A DNA stretch of 64,000 bases, from assembly GCA_019456145.1 (NCBI GenBank), contig VRUL01000012.1, positions 1 through 64,000 on the forward strand. The letters are read 5' to 3'. Both the position numbers and the translations under genes were made by a program. A model generated the notes under the pieces. The model searched no databases, was not told where the DNA came from, and saw only the letters and a list, made by a program, of their open reading frames with translations. This document shows positions 42,673 to 51,875 of this stretch, piece after piece. Each line of letters starts with the position of its first letter. Position 1 is the first letter of the stretch. Source of the stretch: Planctomycetota bacterium (lineage in GTDB: Bacteria > Planctomycetota > Phycisphaerae > Sedimentisphaerales > Anaerobacaceae).

Positions 42673-43326
42673 CTAATTGCCCCATATTAATTTCGACACA
42701 AAAACAAACCTTTTGTGCCATAATCCCATAACTTTTGAACGCACTCCGGCAGAGGCCGGGAAATTCAGCCATGCAAATTCCCCGAAAAACTCCCTTGCCT
42801 TGTCATCATAAGCCATCGCCGCCTCCTTCTCTGTATCAAAACGGCCAAGATGTACCACCCTGCCTTTGAAGGTTATCCTTGCCCGCCACTCTTTCCTTTT
42901 CTTTTCCCAGCTCACACCCTTATATTTCGAGCTGCTATTACCCCTTTGCTTACGCTGATTCCAGCTGTTCTGCTGGCTCGTAGCAAAACGAACGTTCGCT
43001 TTACGATTATCAAGCCCGTTACTGTTGATATGGTCGATAACTTTCCCTTCCTCGGTGCCCATTATTACCTGGTGCATCTTCACGTTTTTAATTTTCGTCG
43101 AGCGCACCGCATAAAATCGTCCGTCGCATCTCTTCGCAAACCATTTATGTTTGGCAAGCTCTTCGTAGCGCTCCGGGTCCACAATCGCGTATTGTCCCTG
43201 CGTAAGCGGTATCCTGCGAAAGGCGTAGCCGTAGCACTGTTTTCGGTAACGAAGCACTATCCACACCCGCAGCCGGAACAAAAACTCCGGCAGATAAATC
43301 CTTATCTTGATATCAACCGCTCGCAA
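42673..43326 (-). CDS. HNH-AP2 homing-type endonuclease
   Basis: A free-standing HNH endonuclease with an AP2 DNA-binding domain, the arrangement of phage and intron-type homing endonucleases. A lead-in domain (RIPLTQGQYAIVDPERYEEL, then HKWFAK) precedes the HNH_3 core KMHQVIMGTEEGKVIDHINS, with Asn-x-Arg in GLDNRKANVRFAT. An AP2/ERF domain follows: YKGVSWEKKRKEWRARI, HLGRFDTEKEAAMAYDDKA, EFAWLNFP. Such genes copy themselves by cleaving sites that lack them. The TTG start at 43326 is weak; internal GTG codons near residue 21 would still keep the whole family core. It adjoins a repeat-rich stretch and opens the accessory part of the window. Confidence 0.88.
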   Translation of the reverse strand: MRAVDIKIRIYLPEFLFRLRVWIVLRYRKQCYGYAFRRIPLTQGQYAIVDPERYEELAKHKWFAKRCDGRFYAVRSTKIKNVKMHQVIMGTEEGKVIDHINSNGLDNRKANVRFATSQQNSWNQRKQRGNSSSKYKGVSWEKKRKEWRARITFKGRVVHLGRFDTEKEAAMAYDDKAREFFGEFAWLNFPASAGVRSKVMGLWHKRFVFVSKLIWGN

Positions 43327-43360
43327 AAGCCCACTCGCCTCACGAAAAAGTATTATCAGT

Positions 43361-43388
43361 TGTCATTCTGAGCGCAGCGAAGAATCTC
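43361..43388. repeat. TGTCATTCTGAGCG-type dispersed element
   Basis: TGTCATTCTGAGCGCAGCGA followed by AGAATCTC. This phrase is, from general knowledge, highly repeated between genes in many unrelated bacterial genomes, where it is often mis-called as a CHSERSEESH peptide. One copy only in this window. Confidence 0.7.
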
Positions 43389-43509
43389 ACTTTTCTAATT
43401 ATGCTGCGTTTTTGGCGTGTCCCGCACCAAATAGGCTGCTGCCGTATTTTGGTGCTGGACGAAAACTTGGGCTATCTTGCCTCAATTCGTGGAACTTCTG
43501 TCCCCTTGT

Positions 43510-43540
43510 CCCGCATCTACTTTTAACAAGTAGGTGCGGG
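43510..43540. repeat. 13-bp stem hairpin
   Basis: CCCGCATCTACTT (43510-43522), loop TTAAC, AAGTAGGTGCGGG (43528-43540), one G-T wobble. Embedded among other repeats and followed by GCTTTTCG, so it may be part of a repeat unit rather than a terminator. Confidence 0.7.
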
Positions 43541-43625
43541 GCTTTTCGTGCGGTGCTCCGCTGCTGCCCCCCTAATCACTTATCAATCATCCTTAATCAT
43601 TTATACAGTGCCCTTCTGGGCTTTT

Positions 43626-43679
43626 CGTGCGGCTCTCCGCTAAATATCTGCCATTTCTATGGCAGTTTGTATTATACCA
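43626..43679 (+). repeat. Dispersed repeat copy A
   Basis: 54 bases including GCGGCTCTCCGC, TGCCATTTCTATGGCA and TTTGTATTATACCA. Its reverse complement matches copy B at 53239-53290 apart from about two substitutions and two small gaps. Internal palindromes (GCCAT...ATGGC and GCGG...CCGC) give two small hairpins. The core word is also partly present at 43546-43562. Confidence 0.9.
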
Positions 43680-43966
43680 TATTTATAAGATAGTTCAATA
43701 AAAATCAAACTTTTTTCTGAAAAAAACTCGTCCTGAACTGGGGGATCTGTAAACCGTAGCTTATCTAACTATGTCATTGCGTATGCAATACTTAGAACGC
43801 GACTTGGTGTGTGTGTCCCGCCCGAATCCCTTCACACCGTAGGCAGGGTCTCTGAAAATTCGGCTCAAAAATTATGTTCAGAGGTTAAGCATTAGTGTTT
43901 AATCAAAATAACTTCGAAGAAAAGGGAGAATCGTTTTCGTAGATATCATTTTGTCGTGAAACTTGC

Positions 43967-44827
43967 CTATTTTACAATAAAAAGGCTTTGGGAGTGTCTT
44001 TGGAATAACTTCCTCCACAACTCTGATTGAAAGTAATCTTTGTTGTCTGATAATGGTAGTTGTACAGGCTCTCTATCAGAAACCCGAAGTTGTTCCTCGA
44101 TTGCTTTGATGCAGGAATAAAGTTCGTTAAAGGAGAAATGGATAGATCTGTAACGAACCTGATAAAGTTCCAACAATTTTTCCATCCCTATTTGATTTGC
44201 ATAGTGTTTTATATACTTAGCAAGATTTGGCCCGATCGCAAACTTGAACTTCTTTGCCACGCCTAAAGATTTGACAACACACATAGATGGATTTGGGTTC
44301 TCTTCTAGATTTATTTCTATGGTTCTGTTCAGAATCGCTTCAAAAAATCCGCTTGAATAGATCTCTCTCTTCTTCCCTTTTTGTCCAAAAAGTTGTATAG
44401 CAATCGCCTCTATGTTAAGAAATGTAGTTTTTGGAAAGTCGCTAAAACCTTTTCCTTCTACGTACTTTTTTTCAAAGGCCCATGTTTTATCCAAGGGCCA
44501 CATGTCAATAGACCAATCTTTTACCTGAATTGATACACCTCCATAGCAGTTCCATCTCTTGGTGCAATCTGAAAAGGAATCTGCTACTTTCTTTACCTCA
44601 GCATAACCAAGAATAATATCAAGATCGCGAGGAATAATTTTATTTCGGCTATCGGACAGAAGGATATCTCTAACCGCTCCGCCACATAAAAATGCTTTCC
44701 CTTTGAACTCACGAATTTTACGCAACGCCTCATATCGGTAAGAACACCATTTTGAGTTGTCTGCAACAAACCTGCTTACGCGAATCCTAAGCTCATTTTC
44801 TAACTTCTTTATTCTTGAATCAACCAT
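43967..44827 (-). CDS. Nucleotidyltransferase, polyA-polymerase/CCA-enzyme head type
   Basis: A 286-residue protein whose N-terminal half carries the DNA polymerase beta-type nucleotidyltransferase signature in its polyA-polymerase/CCA form: AFLCGGAVRDILL followed by IIPRDLDIILG, with the Asp-x-Asp metal pair. It lacks the C-terminal tRNA-binding modules of true CCA enzymes, so the acceptor is unknown. The second half is helical with no match. It overlaps the upstream dGTPase gene by 8 bases, a strong sign of joint function. The pair is visibly more A/T-rich than topA downstream, consistent with transfer. Substrate could be a nucleic acid 3' end, a protein or a small molecule. Confidence 0.82.
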   Translation of the reverse strand: MVDSRIKKLENELRIRVSRFVADNSKWCSYRYEALRKIREFKGKAFLCGGAVRDILLSDSRNKIIPRDLDIILGYAEVKKVADSFSDCTKRWNCYGGVSIQVKDWSIDMWPLDKTWAFEKKYVEGKGFSDFPKTTFLNIEAIAIQLFGQKGKKREIYSSGFFEAILNRTIEINLEENPNPSMCVVKSLGVAKKFKFAIGPNLAKYIKHYANQIGMEKLLELYQVRYRSIHFSFNELYSCIKAIEEQLRVSDREPVQLPLSDNKDYFQSELWRKLFQRHSQSLFIVK

Positions 44828-46265
44828 TAGTCAACTGTCTATGAAGTGTACATGCAAACGTATCTGTCATTCCGCAAATATAATCAGTTACAAGCTGCAT
44901 GCAACAATAATTCTCCGGTAATTTCTCATTTCCTCGACTTTTATTGTAAACGTCACTGTATTTGGGCAAAGGGGCTGGCAGGTCCGTGATTCTTTCAAAA
45001 ACCGTACGATAATTTTCCGACATTAGGTTATATATTCCTTTTTCAAATCTTGTTCGTTCATCCTGCTTTTTCGATGCTCCTTTCCAGAAAATATCCATTA
45101 AATCATGTATCACCCGTCTCGCCATGACTTCTTTCTTTACGACTTGTTCCACACAATATACATGATTGACTCCAACCTCTTTACAAGCTTTGATTAGTGA
45201 ACGGGCCTTGCTATCTTCAAATAGCTCATTATGATAATCGCCGTTCATAATATCTTCATATTTTTCTTTAAATGTTTCGATTGCCGCATAAACGGACTCG
45301 CCTATTGCCCATACTCGAAAAGCCTGCGCCATTGCTTCATCACGAGATTTACCTTTTAATTTAACAAGAGGGTCCTTAGCGACCAACTTCTCAGCTCTTT
45401 CAAAACATGCTTCTAATATTTCATTATTGCCTTCAGAATAATCTCTTAAAAGCTTTTCAAGCATTTTCCAGTCAACCACACCTTTTTTTACTCCATCCTC
45501 AAGGTCAACTACAGAAAAGACTATATCATCTACAGCTTCAACAATAAATGTTATTGGATTCTTCGATTCGCCGGTTCCTGTCTCATTTCGCACTAAATCA
45601 ATAATGAGTTCCTCTGAAGCAAAATACCCGACTTTCTTTTTCTCATGGTAGTTTTTATCAATTGTATCGGATGAAGCCATATATTTGCAGGCTGCCGACA
45701 TGGTCGCACAGGTAAAGTTTAGACCATAGAGATCTGACAATATCTGCAACTTCGAAACAAGGCGAAGCGTCTGCGCATTTCCTTCAAACTTCAGGAAATC
45801 ATTCCTGAGTTGCTTTTTTCTATTTCCTGCATTGCTAAAAACCAAAAAGTCTCCTTGTTTATTCTTTTCCTTGAACCATTCTGCAATGGCTTCTTCACCA
45901 GCATGTCCAAAAGGGGGGTTGCCCAAATCGTGGATCAGACCACAAGTTGCAGCTATGGATTCAATAGCTTTAGCTTGTTTTTCATCTATTTCTTTCTTAT
46001 CTTTATCAAGCCAACTACCAATAACGCGTGCCATATCTCGTGCAACTGTAGAAACCTCCAATGAATGAGTCAGGCGTGTTCGTACCGAATCATTTGGTTC
46101 AAGGGGAAATACTTGGGCTTTGTCGTGCATGCGCCTGACTGGTGTGCTAAATATCGCTCTATCGTAATCCCTCTCGAATTCTGTTCGATTGTTCTTCTCT
46201 CTTGGTTCCGGCTCAACAAAAAACGCGCTTACTCTTTTGTCAGATAATAATTTTTCCCATTCCAT
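44820..46265 (-). CDS. dGTPase (deoxyguanosine triphosphate triphosphohydrolase family)
   Basis: A 481-residue HD-domain hydrolase. The family opens here with MEWEKLLSDKR; metal ligands are His67 in RTRLTHSLEV, His112-Asp113 in GLIHDLGNPPFGHAGE, and a later Asp near VEAVDDIVFSV. The long GNPPFGHAGE block is specific to dGTPases, which hydrolyse dGTP to deoxyguanosine and triphosphate, lowering the dNTP pool. ATG 46265 has GAGGTC 5 bases upstream and matches the family start; 46322 would add 19 residues. Encoded just before, and overlapping, a nucleotidyltransferase. Related enzymes are known phage-defence factors; a housekeeping role in nucleotide balance is the alternative. Confidence 0.92.
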   Translation of the reverse strand: MEWEKLLSDKRVSAFFVEPEPREKNNRTEFERDYDRAIFSTPVRRMHDKAQVFPLEPNDSVRTRLTHSLEVSTVARDMARVIGSWLDKDKKEIDEKQAKAIESIAATCGLIHDLGNPPFGHAGEEAIAEWFKEKNKQGDFLVFSNAGNRKKQLRNDFLKFEGNAQTLRLVSKLQILSDLYGLNFTCATMSAACKYMASSDTIDKNYHEKKKVGYFASEELIIDLVRNETGTGESKNPITFIVEAVDDIVFSVVDLEDGVKKGVVDWKMLEKLLRDYSEGNNEILEACFERAEKLVAKDPLVKLKGKSRDEAMAQAFRVWAIGESVYAAIETFKEKYEDIMNGDYHNELFEDSKARSLIKACKEVGVNHVYCVEQVVKKEVMARRVIHDLMDIFWKGASKKQDERTRFEKGIYNLMSENYRTVFERITDLPAPLPKYSDVYNKSRGNEKLPENYCCMQLVTDYICGMTDTFACTLHRQLTNG

Positions 46266-46505
46266 CTTGACCTCATCGACTTCTTGAACCCAAAATAAAT
46301 CTGAATACCCACGACTATCCAAAATCTTCTAATACATCAACACACAATTCCCGCCAAAAAATTGCTTATCTCGTGTTGATTCTGTCATCTGATGCGTCAC
46401 GCCATTGGAGACAGAAAATAACACAAAAGAAGGGAAAAGGCAAAAATAAAATCCGTGTAATCGGGGAAACTTGTGCCTGTCCGTTTTAGGGGGGGGTATC
46501 CGTGG

Positions 46506-48878
46506 TTACTTTTGAGCCTTAACGGCTTTCTTTTTGGCCTTTTTTCTGCCGAGGAGCAGGTCGGCTTCTTCGAGGGTTTGGGGGGGCCATTGGCCTTCGG
46601 CCTGTAATTTCTTGAGATGGTCCAACTGCTTGATGCTGATAATCGTCCTGCACTTGGGGAATCGGCCGCAGCCCATGAAAGGTCCTTTTTTGCCCTGCCT
46701 GATAACAAGGAGGCCTTCCTTGCATTTATGGCAGTGAATTTCGGTCGGCTCAGGCGGCGGCTTGGGCGGCAGGATGTTGCCCTCTTTATCTATATTGCGG
46801 ATGGTCTTGCAATCCGGATACCCGCTGCACCCCAGGAACGGGCCGAATCGGCCGTGTTTATGTATCATCGGCTTGCCGCAAACGTGACATTTATGATCGC
46901 TTACTTTTTCTTCTAACATTTTGCCTTCTTTATCACAGGGAGCCCTGAATTTACAGTCCGGATAGGCCGAGCAGCTCAGGAACTTCCCGTTTTTACCGAA
47001 CCTGTAAACGATCGGCTGCTTGCAATCGGGGCATGTATATTCACTGGGCGTGACCTCGGCTTTTGCGTGTTTCATCTCCTCGGTGGCGATGTCGAGGCTT
47101 TTTTTGAACGGGCCGTAAAAATCCTTTAAGACGCCGAGCCAGTCGAGGTTATGCTCTTCGATTTTGTCAAGCTGTTCCTCCATATGCCGGGTAAAGGCGA
47201 TATCCATTATCTTCGGGAAGTACTCGTTTAGCTTGTCGGTAACAACCTCGGCAAGGTCGGTGGCGAAGAACTTTTTCTCGTTCTTCTCAACGTACTTTCG
47301 ATCCTGGATAGTGCTGATGATAGAGGCGTATGTGCTCGGCCGGCCGATGCCTTCCTTTTCGAGCGCCTTTACCAGCGACCCTTCGGTATACCGGGCGGGC
47401 GGCTTGGTGAAATGCTGCTCCGCCTTGATATCCACGACCGCAAGGCTCTGCCCGACTTTCGTTGCGGGAAGCTGCTGGCCGTTCGAATTATTGAGCCAGA
47501 TTTTTGTAAAGCCATCGAAGACCAATACCCTGCCGGTTGCTTTATAGTGACAGGGGCCGATAGAGGTCTCGGCCACGATATCAAGGGTCGTTATATTCGA
47601 TTTGGACGGCTTCATCTGGCATGCAACGAAGCGCCGCCAGATAATGTCGTATAGCTTGGACTGCTCATCGGTAAGAAACGGCTTGATATCGGCCGGCGTA
47701 AAGTCAACGTCGGTGGGGCGGACGGCTTCGTGTGCCTGCTGGGCATTTTTCTTTGGGGCATAACTCATTGCTTTTTCCGGCAGGTACTCGGGGCCGATAT
47801 GCCTGTTGATAAAACCGCGTGCCTCTTTGACAGCTTCGGCCGAAAGATGTGTGCTGTCTGTTCTCATATACGTAATAAGGCCCAGATGTCCCATCGAGCC
47901 CAAATCAATACCTTCGTATAGCTGCTGGGCCACGCGCATAGTTCTTTTTGCCGTAAAGCCCATGCGATTCGCCGCGGCCTGCTGCAGTGTGGAAGTAATA
48001 AAAGGCGCCGAAGGCCTGGAAATGGTTTCTTTGGTTTGTATATCGGCCAGCTTGAACTGAGCGTCTTTTAGCGCGTCGAATACCTTGTGGGCCTGCTCCG
48101 TTGTAGAGGCTTCAAATTTCTTATCGCCTACCTTGCTGAGCTCTGCCTTAAAGGCATTATGTTCGGCGAGCCATTCGTTTTGTTCGACGATGGTAGGCGG
48201 TTTATCATCTTCGGTTTTGGGAGTAACAAAATCGAGCCACTGTTTATGGTATTCGGCGCTCAGGTCGGTCGAGAAAACGCCGGGGATAAACCAATATTCA
48301 ACCGGCTTGAAAGCACGAATCTCCCTTTCCCTTTCGACGATCATTTTCACAGCTACCGATTGCACTCGGCCTGCGGAGAGTCCACGGGCGACTTTTTTCC
48401 AGAGCAGTGGAGAAATCTTGTAGCCGACTATGCGGTCGAGGATTCGGCGGGCCTGCTGTGCGTTGACTTTATCCATATTGATTCTGCCGGGTTCGACAAA
48501 TGCCCTTGTTACGGCGGTTTTGGTTACGGCGTTGAAAATCACGCGGTATGTTTTTTCCTTCGGCACGCCGAGCACTTCTGCTAAGTGCCAGGCAATCGCC
48601 TCGCCTTCCCGGTCAAGGTCTGTTGCTAAATAGAGATCGCTGCAATCCTTGGCCGCGGCTTTTAAGGATGTGACAGTTCGTTGCTTGCCGGGGCTTATGC
48701 CGTATGTCGGCTCGAAATTGTTTTCTATATCAACATTGAGACCCTTCGCGGGCAAATCCCGAACGTGCCCCATCGAGGCCTTGACTATAAAGTCTGGGCC
48801 GAGATATTTGTTAATCGTCTTGGCCTTTGCGGGCGATTCGACAATTACCAATGATTTTTTAGAATTCGATTTAGCCAT
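46506..48878 (-). CDS. topA: DNA topoisomerase I
   Basis: TopA relaxes negative supercoils by single-strand passage. The 790-residue protein starts with the TOPRIM domain (SLVIVESPAKAKTINKYL, LYLATDLDREGEAIAWHL with the metal-binding acidic triad). The active-site tyrosine is Tyr337 in HLGLITYMRTDST. GLSAGRVQSVAVKMI and EGIGRPSTYASIISTIQDRK are the other conserved blocks. Three C-terminal four-cysteine zinc ribbons follow (about 625-765: CPDCKQPIVYRFGKNGKFLS, CHVCGKPMIHKHGRFGPFLG, CHKCKEGLLVIRQGKKGPFM). The tail is lysine-rich. Housekeeping gene lying between two accessory modules. Confidence 0.98.
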   Translation of the reverse strand: MAKSNSKKSLVIVESPAKAKTINKYLGPDFIVKASMGHVRDLPAKGLNVDIENNFEPTYGISPGKQRTVTSLKAAAKDCSDLYLATDLDREGEAIAWHLAEVLGVPKEKTYRVIFNAVTKTAVTRAFVEPGRINMDKVNAQQARRILDRIVGYKISPLLWKKVARGLSAGRVQSVAVKMIVEREREIRAFKPVEYWFIPGVFSTDLSAEYHKQWLDFVTPKTEDDKPPTIVEQNEWLAEHNAFKAELSKVGDKKFEASTTEQAHKVFDALKDAQFKLADIQTKETISRPSAPFITSTLQQAAANRMGFTAKRTMRVAQQLYEGIDLGSMGHLGLITYMRTDSTHLSAEAVKEARGFINRHIGPEYLPEKAMSYAPKKNAQQAHEAVRPTDVDFTPADIKPFLTDEQSKLYDIIWRRFVACQMKPSKSNITTLDIVAETSIGPCHYKATGRVLVFDGFTKIWLNNSNGQQLPATKVGQSLAVVDIKAEQHFTKPPARYTEGSLVKALEKEGIGRPSTYASIISTIQDRKYVEKNEKKFFATDLAEVVTDKLNEYFPKIMDIAFTRHMEEQLDKIEEHNLDWLGVLKDFYGPFKKSLDIATEEMKHAKAEVTPSEYTCPDCKQPIVYRFGKNGKFLSCSAYPDCKFRAPCDKEGKMLEEKVSDHKCHVCGKPMIHKHGRFGPFLGCSGYPDCKTIRNIDKEGNILPPKPPPEPTEIHCHKCKEGLLVIRQGKKGPFMGCGRFPKCRTIISIKQLDHLKKLQAEGQWPPQTLEEADLLLGRKKAKKKAVKAQK

Positions 48879-49325
48879 AAATAAGACTCATATCCCGTTA
48901 AGCCCTTCAAAAACGCTCAAAATAAACGCCGAAGCGTATTTCGTATCGGGCTTCACGATTTTATCGTTGACCATTATAGGTCTACTACCTAATCGGCGAT
49001 TTTCACAAGAAAATTTAGAAAAGGACAAATAACGGCCGTTTAAAGAATTGTCAAGAAAAAATAATTTTACGTAAATCCTGCTTTTAGCTTGAATTACGGG
49101 TACGCGCCTGCGGCTAACCAATAATCGATATTCGCTAATATTTAGCCATTTTCGGCCGGGACGGCCGCCAATTAGTCGTTAATCGCTGGTCGTTAGTATT
49201 TAGTTGACGGATTTGAGGAAGAGGTGGGAAATGTAAAAATCAAAGATAAAAGAGCAAAAATACAAAGTAAAATGAAAAAAATGATCAAAAAGATACAAAA
49301 AAAAATTCAAAACAAATCGCTGATT
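48879..49325. other. Intergenic region with A-rich word repeat
   Basis: No gene. A short GGCCG-GGA-CGGCC hairpin near 49157-49169, a TTAGTCGTTAATCGCTGG-type word run (about 49173-49205), and an A-rich degenerate repeat (49231-49316) of words such as CAAAAATACAAAGTAAAATG. Confidence 0.5.
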
Positions 49326-49949
49326 TCATGATGAAGAGTTCTTGGGACGCCTAAATATTTTTCGTAGACTCGCTGCTGATAGATCCTGCCGTTCTATTTC
49401 GTAGGCCAAGAACGGCGCCCGTTTCACTAATCCCTTAAAGGTCAAGTCCTTATCACAGTAGAGTTTAAGCCAATCCATTCTAGCCTCAACGCATACGTTA
49501 TTGTCAAGTTTGAGCCGTCGTATTGTTGCCCTGACCTTTCCTGCAAGTGATTTAGAGACCTTTGGACCCGGTTCGGGAATGAGCGTTGTAAAATCCAAGA
49601 CGAAGGTTTCTTTGGCGATTCTAAAGGGATCCAAAACGTCTTGATGATCCTTCTTTAGAGAGTTCATTCGCAAAATCGCAAGTCGGAAATTGTCCCATTC
49701 ATAGGCATTGCTCGGATCCTTACTTTTGGGAATGAAGTGGTCGACAGTGGCGATACCTTCACACCGAGAGAACCAGTGCGTAGAATAGGCACAGATCCGA
49801 CCGTACGATTCGTACAAATCCCACAAACAATTCCTCCAACATTCTTTCCAAGTGGTTGGATTGGGGTTTCTCTTAAGAAAGGCTTTACCCGGAGTTCTGA
49901 CCTTCGCATCAAAATCCGGAGGTTCAGGTTGAACTGCGACAGGAATCAC
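49326..49949 (-). CDS. HNH nuclease, PtuB-like, of a defence operon
   Basis: A 207-residue HNH endonuclease, last gene of a three-gene operon. The opening IPVAVQPEPPDFDAKVRTPG is characteristic of HNH proteins encoded beside large ATPases in Septu-type systems. The core is RICAYSTHWF, then VDHFIPKSKDPSNAYEWDNF (Asp70-His71), then RMNSLKKDHQDVLDPF; this keeps the His and Asn expected of an HNH site. I chose GTG 49949, which overlaps the ATPase stop as GTGA; ATG at 49994 is possible but adds 15 residues outside the family. Expected role: the cleaving subunit, held or triggered by the ATPase. Target nucleic acid unknown. Confidence 0.85.
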   Translation of the reverse strand: MIPVAVQPEPPDFDAKVRTPGKAFLKRNPNPTTWKECWRNCLWDLYESYGRICAYSTHWFSRCEGIATVDHFIPKSKDPSNAYEWDNFRLAILRMNSLKKDHQDVLDPFRIAKETFVLDFTTLIPEPGPKVSKSLAGKVRATIRRLKLDNNVCVEARMDWLKLYCDKDLTFKGLVKRAPFLAYEIERQDLSAASLRKIFRRPKNSSS

Positions 49950-51871
49950 AATTCCACCCCATACTTCTCTGCAAAACAGATCCACCTTGGCCAAAAACTA
50001 TCTTCGGCTGCAAGATATTGCATAAGCTGGTCTGAAACACTTCTCACTTCTTTGGTACTTGGCTTTGGCTTCTTCTGTAACCTCAGCGCATCTTCAATTG
50101 CATTTTCGGCTTCGATTGAGCGCGCCTCACTTAGCTCAAAAACCTCTGAAGTTAGCCATCTATCTAACCGACCGTGGCGAATAAACGGCAATTCGCTCAG
50201 AGTAATCACCTCACTGAATATATCGTCTGGATCCTTTTCAAGTGAGAGATGAAAGAGCTTGTCTGTTTTCTCATCGTACAAAGGCTCCATAGAAGCAGTC
50301 ACCAGTGGGGAATGAGTCGCGATTATGAACTGTGTCTTGAGTTCGGCATCCAGTTCATCACAAACATCCGTTAGTGCTGGGAGAATCAACCTTTGCCACT
50401 GTGGGTGCAGATGCGCTTCCAGTTCATCTATCAAAACGACCATTCTTCGCTCGACAGGTTTGTGCAACAATCGAGACTGTGTCTTGTGTTCCTGCCATGC
50501 CCAGACTAAAAGGTAGGCGATAGCTATGATCCTTTTTACGCCTGCAGAAGCGTGTATTATTGGTATGGTACCATACGAGTGCCTTACCGTAGGTATGTCT
50601 CTCGCATCATGGAGAAGTCGGGTCGGCCTCCCAGGCTCAAGAGCACCCAAATCTTTGGGAGATAATCTCTTGAGAACTTTGCAGAATGTATCAAATACTT
50701 GGGGGTCTTCGCTATGTTGCCAAGTAATCCAGTCTCGAAGAATTCCATTGCATAACACCCTGCCTTTTGGTGGTGTTTTAGATTCGAGACCATTCCAAAT
50801 CTCATCCGGCGAGAAAAGAAATGCTTCGTTCCCTTTAAGTCTATTCTTCCCCTTCATATTGGCCCGCGCAGGATCCCAAACAGAAAAAGACCCATCCACG
50901 CGAGCGTAGACAATCAGCCCCGGAATCGTTGGCCTTCGCTTTCTGCTCGGTAATGGCCAAGAATCAGTCTCCCAGTCGTATTTGACGCTGGTCACGGCCT
51001 CCCCCTTGTACTCCGAACATATCTGAAAGACTATTCTTGGTTCTGTTTTTTTGGCCTCTTCCCTCGGGTACGCCGGCAAACCTGCCCAAATACCGCTCAG
51101 CGCCCACCAAGCACATTCCAGCAGAAACGTCTTCCCCAGCGCATTGTCCCCTGTGATCAGATTAATCCTGTCCCCAGGCTTCAAATCTAACTTCTTCGCA
51201 GGGCCAATACCATAGAGTTCCAGAAGTGACAATGAGCCCCCTTCCTCAGGCTCAGCGTCGGGCGCCATAGTGGTAATCTTCTGCAACTCTCGCCATGAGA
51301 TAGATTTATCTTGAAACATGCTCCTAATAGACAAATCCTCAGGAACTTCGGTTTCAAAGAGGCGGTCTTTTTCCTTCTTGGTGATATCGAAGTCTTGGAA
51401 GAATCTCCTTTGAATGTGTCCTGCCGTAGATCGAACAGACCATTTTTCATTACGATAAAGCCAAACTGCAAGATGAAATGCTGGAATACGGCGTTTTTTA
51501 TATAGTTTTTTCTCCAAGATACCAACATAGCTCTTGTCCCACCCCCATAAATCAGTCCCTGTTTTGTGGATGAAAGCGTCTTTAAAAGTTGTCGTTCGCG
51601 TTTTCTGAGAGCCAGAACTTGCATAGTCTTCATTAAGCCATCTATGGCCTTTAGGACCTACCTTGGAAAGACGGTAATAGTATCTCGATGAAGGATTCGG
51701 TTTGAAGTACACCTCCAAATGCTGTTTTTCATTCTTGTCCATAGGAAAATGCACAGAGCGCCCGATTGGTAATCGTTTAGCTTTGCAGGCAAGAAAAGTG
51801 ACGAAGTAAAAAGGATGCACGTCTCCAAGAGCATCGTGGGATTTCTTTATTTGCTCAAATGATAAGTACAT
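49946..51871 (-). CDS. PtuA-like AAA/ABC-type ATPase with extra N-terminal domain
   Basis: A 641-residue ATPase. The ABC/RecF-like head has Walker A GDNALGKT (241-248), a signature-like loop HASAGVKRI (440-448), Walker B MVVLIDELEAHLHP (477-490) and the switch histidine in IATHSPLV (517-524). This is the pattern of AAA_21/OLD-like and PtuA ATPases. About 230 residues precede the Walker A, where related ATPases begin almost directly; this part (FYFVTFLACKAKRLPIGRSV, WLYRNEKWSVRSTAGHIQRR) is rich in Arg, Lys and aromatics and I recognise no domain in it. It starts 4 bases after the methyltransferase stop and overlaps the HNH gene by 4 bases. Likely role: sensing invading DNA or its modification state and controlling the HNH partner. 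Confidence 0.88.
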   Translation of the reverse strand: MYLSFEQIKKSHDALGDVHPFYFVTFLACKAKRLPIGRSVHFPMDKNEKQHLEVYFKPNPSSRYYYRLSKVGPKGHRWLNEDYASSGSQKTRTTTFKDAFIHKTGTDLWGWDKSYVGILEKKLYKKRRIPAFHLAVWLYRNEKWSVRSTAGHIQRRFFQDFDITKKEKDRLFETEVPEDLSIRSMFQDKSISWRELQKITTMAPDAEPEEGGSLSLLELYGIGPAKKLDLKPGDRINLITGDNALGKTFLLECAWWALSGIWAGLPAYPREEAKKTEPRIVFQICSEYKGEAVTSVKYDWETDSWPLPSRKRRPTIPGLIVYARVDGSFSVWDPARANMKGKNRLKGNEAFLFSPDEIWNGLESKTPPKGRVLCNGILRDWITWQHSEDPQVFDTFCKVLKRLSPKDLGALEPGRPTRLLHDARDIPTVRHSYGTIPIIHASAGVKRIIAIAYLLVWAWQEHKTQSRLLHKPVERRMVVLIDELEAHLHPQWQRLILPALTDVCDELDAELKTQFIIATHSPLVTASMEPLYDEKTDKLFHLSLEKDPDDIFSEVITLSELPFIRHGRLDRWLTSEVFELSEARSIEAENAIEDALRLQKKPKPSTKEVRSVSDQLMQYLAAEDSFWPRWICFAEKYGVEL

Positions 51872-51875
51872 AGCC

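Larger units (their letters stand above)
43327..43966. other. Repeat-dense intergenic region
   Basis: No gene; the 128-codon frame here is a spurious reading of repeats. Contents: a CATTCTGAGCGCAGCGAAGA element (43361-43388), a 13-bp hairpin (43510-43540), two copies of a GGGCTTTTCGTGCGG word (43539-43553 and 43618-43632), and copy A of a dispersed repeat (43626-43679). The rest (43684-43966) shows nothing recognisable. Confidence 0.6.

Noticed and set aside
43307-43693. 128-codon plus-strand frame containing CHSERSEESHF.
   Set aside because: It is a translation of dispersed intergenic repeats, with no ribosome site and no domain.
46506-48878. Treating topA as part of a defence cassette because it lies between accessory modules.
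   Set aside because: All domains are those of the housekeeping enzyme, and its composition matches the core genes rather than the flanking A/T-rich pair.
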